From: UBA2882 sp051877575
GTDB lineage: Bacteria > Bacillota > Clostridia > Lachnospirales > Lachnospiraceae
Reading direction: 5' to 3'
Assembly (NCBI GenBank): GCA_051877575.1
Contig: JBJEJA010000046.1
Location: 19,353 to 83,352 of the forward strand
DNA: 64,000 bases
Positions 62,401 through 64,000 of this stretch are shown here, in pieces. Below the pieces are notes generated by a model. It was given only the letters and a program-made list of their open reading frames with translations, was not told the origin of the DNA and made no database searches. A program made the translations under genes and the position numbers. Numbering within the stretch: position 1 is the first letter of the stretch; each line of letters starts with the position of its first letter.

Positions 62401-63698
62401 ATTTCTTGAGTCCATATTCTGAAGTGATAAAAAATAAGAAGTACAAATTTGCATCGGACACATTAGTTCAAATTGAGGCTGATTACCAGAAAGATTTTGC
62501 AGAAAATGTAGCTAATCATAATTCTAAACCAGATATACACAAATGGCTTTCATTGGATGAGAGACTAGCAAATGCAGAACAAAAGTATGCATCTATTCTT
62601 CGATTATGCTATAAAGAAGTGGAAACGCAGGAACTTCGTGTAATAGAAGAGTATCTTCATGCAATATTACTTATTGTTGGTGCAATATACAATGAGCTTA
62701 AAGATACAAAGAAAGAAGAAAAAGTTGATATCTCCAAAGAAGATTTGGCATTTATTTTCTTTATGTATTATTTTTTGTCGAACAGACAATTTTATAATGA
62801 TGCTACAATTGACAAGTTTGCAGATTTTGTTGGAAGTTATGAACAGTATATTGATAATGCATCTCTGATAGTATCACAGATTAAAATTCATAGAGAAGAT
62901 GCAAATGAATTGACTGCCAAATTGAAAAAAGACGCAGATAGAATCTGGTACTATGATATACCTTATTCTGAAACTGATGTTTCCAATTATTCTTCGGATT
63001 GGTTTGACGAAGCAAAATTCGTAAAGGAGTTAGGAAAGAGCAAAGGTGATTATATTGTTGCTTCACGTTACAATATTTGTGATGGAAGAAAAGGCGGCTT
63101 AGATGCAATTAAAAAGGATGGAGAAATTCGAAAACTTTCAAATAAGCATAAAAATATAATAAAGTTCTTTCTTAGATTTGTATCCAAGGAATTTGCGTCG
63201 CAATATGAGCAGGATGTTAAAGATAATTCGACAGAGGAAGAAAATGAGAAGCCAGATTATACTGGAAAAGATGCTAATCCATGGAGTCATATATCAGGCA
63301 GTAGGACTGCTAAGTATATAGTGTTTGCTTTTTCTAATACAGAACAGAAATTGGGAGATGATGGAAAAACCAAATTTGAGAAAAATTATTTGACTGTTTC
63401 CAAAGACTCTATTCGAAGAATGCTAAAAAATACACAAATCAGCAATATTGAAGTGGAAATTATGCTTACAAATATGAAGTTGGATATGAAAATGTTGCCT
63501 GTAAAATGTGTAGAAGATGGGATATGGTATGTTCCGTCATTTAAGACGCAAAGCAATTATAAGATTGAGCCAGTTACAATCATTATGGATTATAAGTTGT
63601 TTATTAAAGAGATGGTTCTGTTTACCATTTCAGAAAACCTATATAAGAGTTCAGAAGAAAAAAATATAGCTGCATATTTCAGAGAAAGGTATCGATAA
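59424..63698 (+). CDS. SF2 helicase fused to a D12/Dam-like adenine methyltransferase (putative defence protein)
   Basis: 1424 residues from ATG 59424, 6 nt after GGAGG. Residues ~1-430 are a superfamily 2 (Res/DEAD-like) helicase: Walker A VPTGGGKT with Lys46, Walker B DEVHH at 165, motif III GLTAT, motif VI QRVGRVLR at 386. Residues ~430-880 have no recognised domain. Residues ~900-1240 carry D12-class N6-adenine methyltransferase motifs: GFVFTDGFGGSG (FGGSG at 928, SAM binding), YNDLG (like NDLN) about 20 residues later, and DIPY at 1178 (catalytic [DN]PPY with Ile for the first Pro). The ~250-residue gap between FGGSG and DIPY exceeds that of Dam, so an insert is likely. No nuclease motif was found. 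The methyltransferase call is inference. Confidence 0.8.
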   Translation: MEKIKKFKGKIYEPYPHQVKIEEILEQMNDKGNFSTIVTVPTGGGKTRSATDFCLKALENSNNKVLWMSDTVDLLGQAIGSFEENNKLRELNYQLVCGTAITREKDGSFGRSGKGAISVSADKISTEADVVFASVETVVQEKNYESIANWLRKVQENGRIYCIYDEVHHIGAEKTENFLSKLFGVADGKTVLTNFALVGLTATVYRHDSPIKSFNRWFKDGYVNGQICKDDTIYGVGADTYINNRVEVTSIKELTDAKLLMKPKIIRIDDFKKGIPETNDAAMSYLSEKIKANYTEENWNKTIVFVDGIGNATLLNKKLGEAVPSFVYTSETLSGVENDLNDFKKTDGTPCKVMIAVDMVSEGFDVKDIETIYLFSRVSSQILIRQRVGRVLRIAKNKKKATVYWQNYFDYEKPKTIPEYTGDFSKNDYEEDDLEIQRDIGRWRKGYQLPAGMYLEELPRDIEAEREFAKRYEYLHVLDLFGLDAVLHGIGYFKFDENKIYVGAKEKKGYKQFYRVIVSDYYSLLMLQDKYAKFSDYAKALGVSTEELLEDIKLNCFYMSNSSLKDTTGKIANKEFSVSDDQIKKFYEWVIANDLVMPKFEEISSIESGSETEPKENQKELVMTGDDSCNIAIFKAYFEMNKKKPASDIFGGIKLYQEFVNHSKCERTKNTKVYPDILTYGKKSDVLYYEMMSAQAIMKVGAVAEQREQGTLRGVTGSIALVSKDKSGKYEATRMLARTTKDLTDDDLLLAQALVTVPNHICVKIKDVKDYRDIVINSLQIEGIDVTDKKKIAREFLMALGYSHNDGFIRMQVELFGEKLPRILQYVIYCKAYDLLSNLVSYYKNEIPQPEAINVPELENAYKTLLQDYGVKQLDEDLCPVKDVLTDYRPYIKAVKYYQGIKPEFLCRMLNEMLRLGKKEGFVFTDGFGGSGTISLNIDSNLKMKQEYNDLGILNEALFMTLKNNGGQALKDRVANFIDLILNHTGDEKAARDFLSPYSEVIKNKKYKFASDTLVQIEADYQKDFAENVANHNSKPDIHKWLSLDERLANAEQKYASILRLCYKEVETQELRVIEEYLHAILLIVGAIYNELKDTKKEEKVDISKEDLAFIFFMYYFLSNRQFYNDATIDKFADFVGSYEQYIDNASLIVSQIKIHREDANELTAKLKKDADRIWYYDIPYSETDVSNYSSDWFDEAKFVKELGKSKGDYIVASRYNICDGRKGGLDAIKKDGEIRKLSNKHKNIIKFFLRFVSKEFASQYEQDVKDNSTEEENEKPDYTGKDANPWSHISGSRTAKYIVFAFSNTEQKLGDDGKTKFEKNYLTVSKDSIRRMLKNTQISNIEVEIMLTNMKLDMKMLPVKCVEDGIWYVPSFKTQSNYKIEPVTIIMDYKLFIKEMVLFTISENLYKSSEEKNIAAYFRERYR

Positions 63699-63717
63699 TA
63701 GGGTATGTTTACTAGAA
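63694..63717 (+). repeat. Right boundary repeat of the helicase-methyltransferase module
   Basis: Direct copy of 57707-57730 with one mismatch. It begins in the last sense codon of the large gene, whose TAA stop lies inside the repeat. Confidence 0.92.
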
Positions 63718-63727
63718 CTTAGCAAAG

Positions 63728-63766
63728 AAAAAGTAGTTGATAGATGAAACTATCGACTACTTTTTT
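63728..63766 (+). terminator. Terminator after the module
   Basis: A 15-16-bp stem (AAAAAGTAGTTGATAG with CTATCGACTACTTTTT, one G-U pair) over a 6-nt loop, ending in six T. It lies just outside the right repeat. Confidence 0.92.
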
Positions 63767-63836
63767 GATGCAGAAAATGATTATATCAGAAACATTTTTG
63801 ACTCCTTAATATAAACACAAATAATAAGGGAAATGA

Positions 63837-64000
63837 GAAAAGGAATTCTTCAAATCTTTTATTGTTGATAAGGCAAATCCTAGACAGCTCTCAGCAATAA
63901 AAGATTGTGAAAGTATTTTCGCATATACCCACAAACACAAGACAATTTCCAGTATTCCTGCCCTTGGCTATGATATTGGAAAATACAAGCTGATTTATAA
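63837..64000 (+). other. Open frame running off the right edge, unidentified
   Basis: After TGA at 63834 the frame stays open to the end (54 codons), beginning EKEFFKSFIVDKANPRQL and ending GYDIGKYKLIY. No start codon with a ribosome site is present near the left end, so it may be the inner part of a gene broken on this side or have a downstream start. The composition looks coding. The other ~120 bp after the terminator hold nothing I can name. Confidence 0.35.

Noticed and set aside
1..64000. tRNA, rRNA or CRISPR repeats
   Set aside because: No cloverleaf-like segments, rRNA signatures or regularly spaced repeats were seen on reading; absence is by eye only.

Overview
The window looks like a chromosomal segment of a low-to-moderate GC, spore-forming, anaerobic Clostridia, most likely a Lachnospiraceae gut commensal. 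Four things point there. The cell-division cluster runs directly into ftsZ and then spoIIGA-sigE-sigG. Anaerobic ribonucleotide reductase (nrdDG), a flavoprotein fused to rubredoxin, and pyruvate phosphate dikinase are present. The last two purine steps are split between a stand-alone AICAR formyltransferase and a PurO-type cyclohydrolase. Shine-Dalgarno sites are strong and sigma-A promoters are consensus-like. No rRNA, tRNA, CRISPR array or intact insertion sequence was seen.

Layout. (1) 1-14.8 kb: end of a membrane-protein gene, then the division/cell-wall cluster mraZ-rsmH-ftsL-two class B PBPs-mraY-ftsW-murA-ftsQ, then ftsZ on its own promoter, then the sporulation genes spoIIGA, sigE and sigG. 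(2) 14.8-33.2 kb: housekeeping genes: purine end-steps on the minus strand, nrdDG, rubredoxin flavoprotein, sbcDC-sfsA-HAD phosphatase, acyltransferase, split chromate transporter, a GH3 glucosidase divergent from an AraC regulator, an HD hydrolase, ymxH-like, nrdR. (3) 33.2-53 kb: a capsule/exopolysaccharide locus. A divergent HTH regulator with an 11-G tract faces cpsBCD, which is followed by an Ig-like membrane protein, class B sortase, LytR-CpsA-Psr ligase and an APKTG-type surface protein. Next come a LoaP-like antiterminator, the priming sugar transferase, glycosyltransferases, Wzy, pyruvyl transferase, Wzx and an F420H2-dehydrogenase-beta-like protein. From about 44.2 kb the DNA becomes AT-rich and carries several broken genes, the usual mark of recombining serotype loci. 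(4) 53-57.5 kb: an Rpn-type nuclease/transposase-like gene with a partial duplicate, a small charged protein, and ppdK. (5) 57.7-63.7 kb: an AT-rich two-gene module bounded by a near-perfect 24-bp direct repeat.

The most interesting object is module (5). A 553-residue protein of unknown fold is translationally coupled to a ~1424-residue protein. By motif reading, that protein joins an N-terminal superfamily 2 helicase (Walker A, DEVH, QRVGR) to a C-terminal D12/Dam-like adenine methyltransferase (FGGSG, NDL, DIPY) on one chain. It looks like an undescribed or poorly described phage-defence or restriction-modification-like system that moves as a compact cassette. Assignment of the methyltransferase half is by motif only and needs structure prediction or profile searching.

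How the parts work together: the first cluster builds and divides the envelope and then turns on mother-cell and forespore sigma factors. The capsule locus makes a lipid-linked repeat unit (priming transferase, GTs), flips it (Wzx), polymerises it (Wzy) and controls its length (CpsBCD). It attaches it to the wall (LCP), with transcription probably carried through the long operon by the LoaP-like factor.
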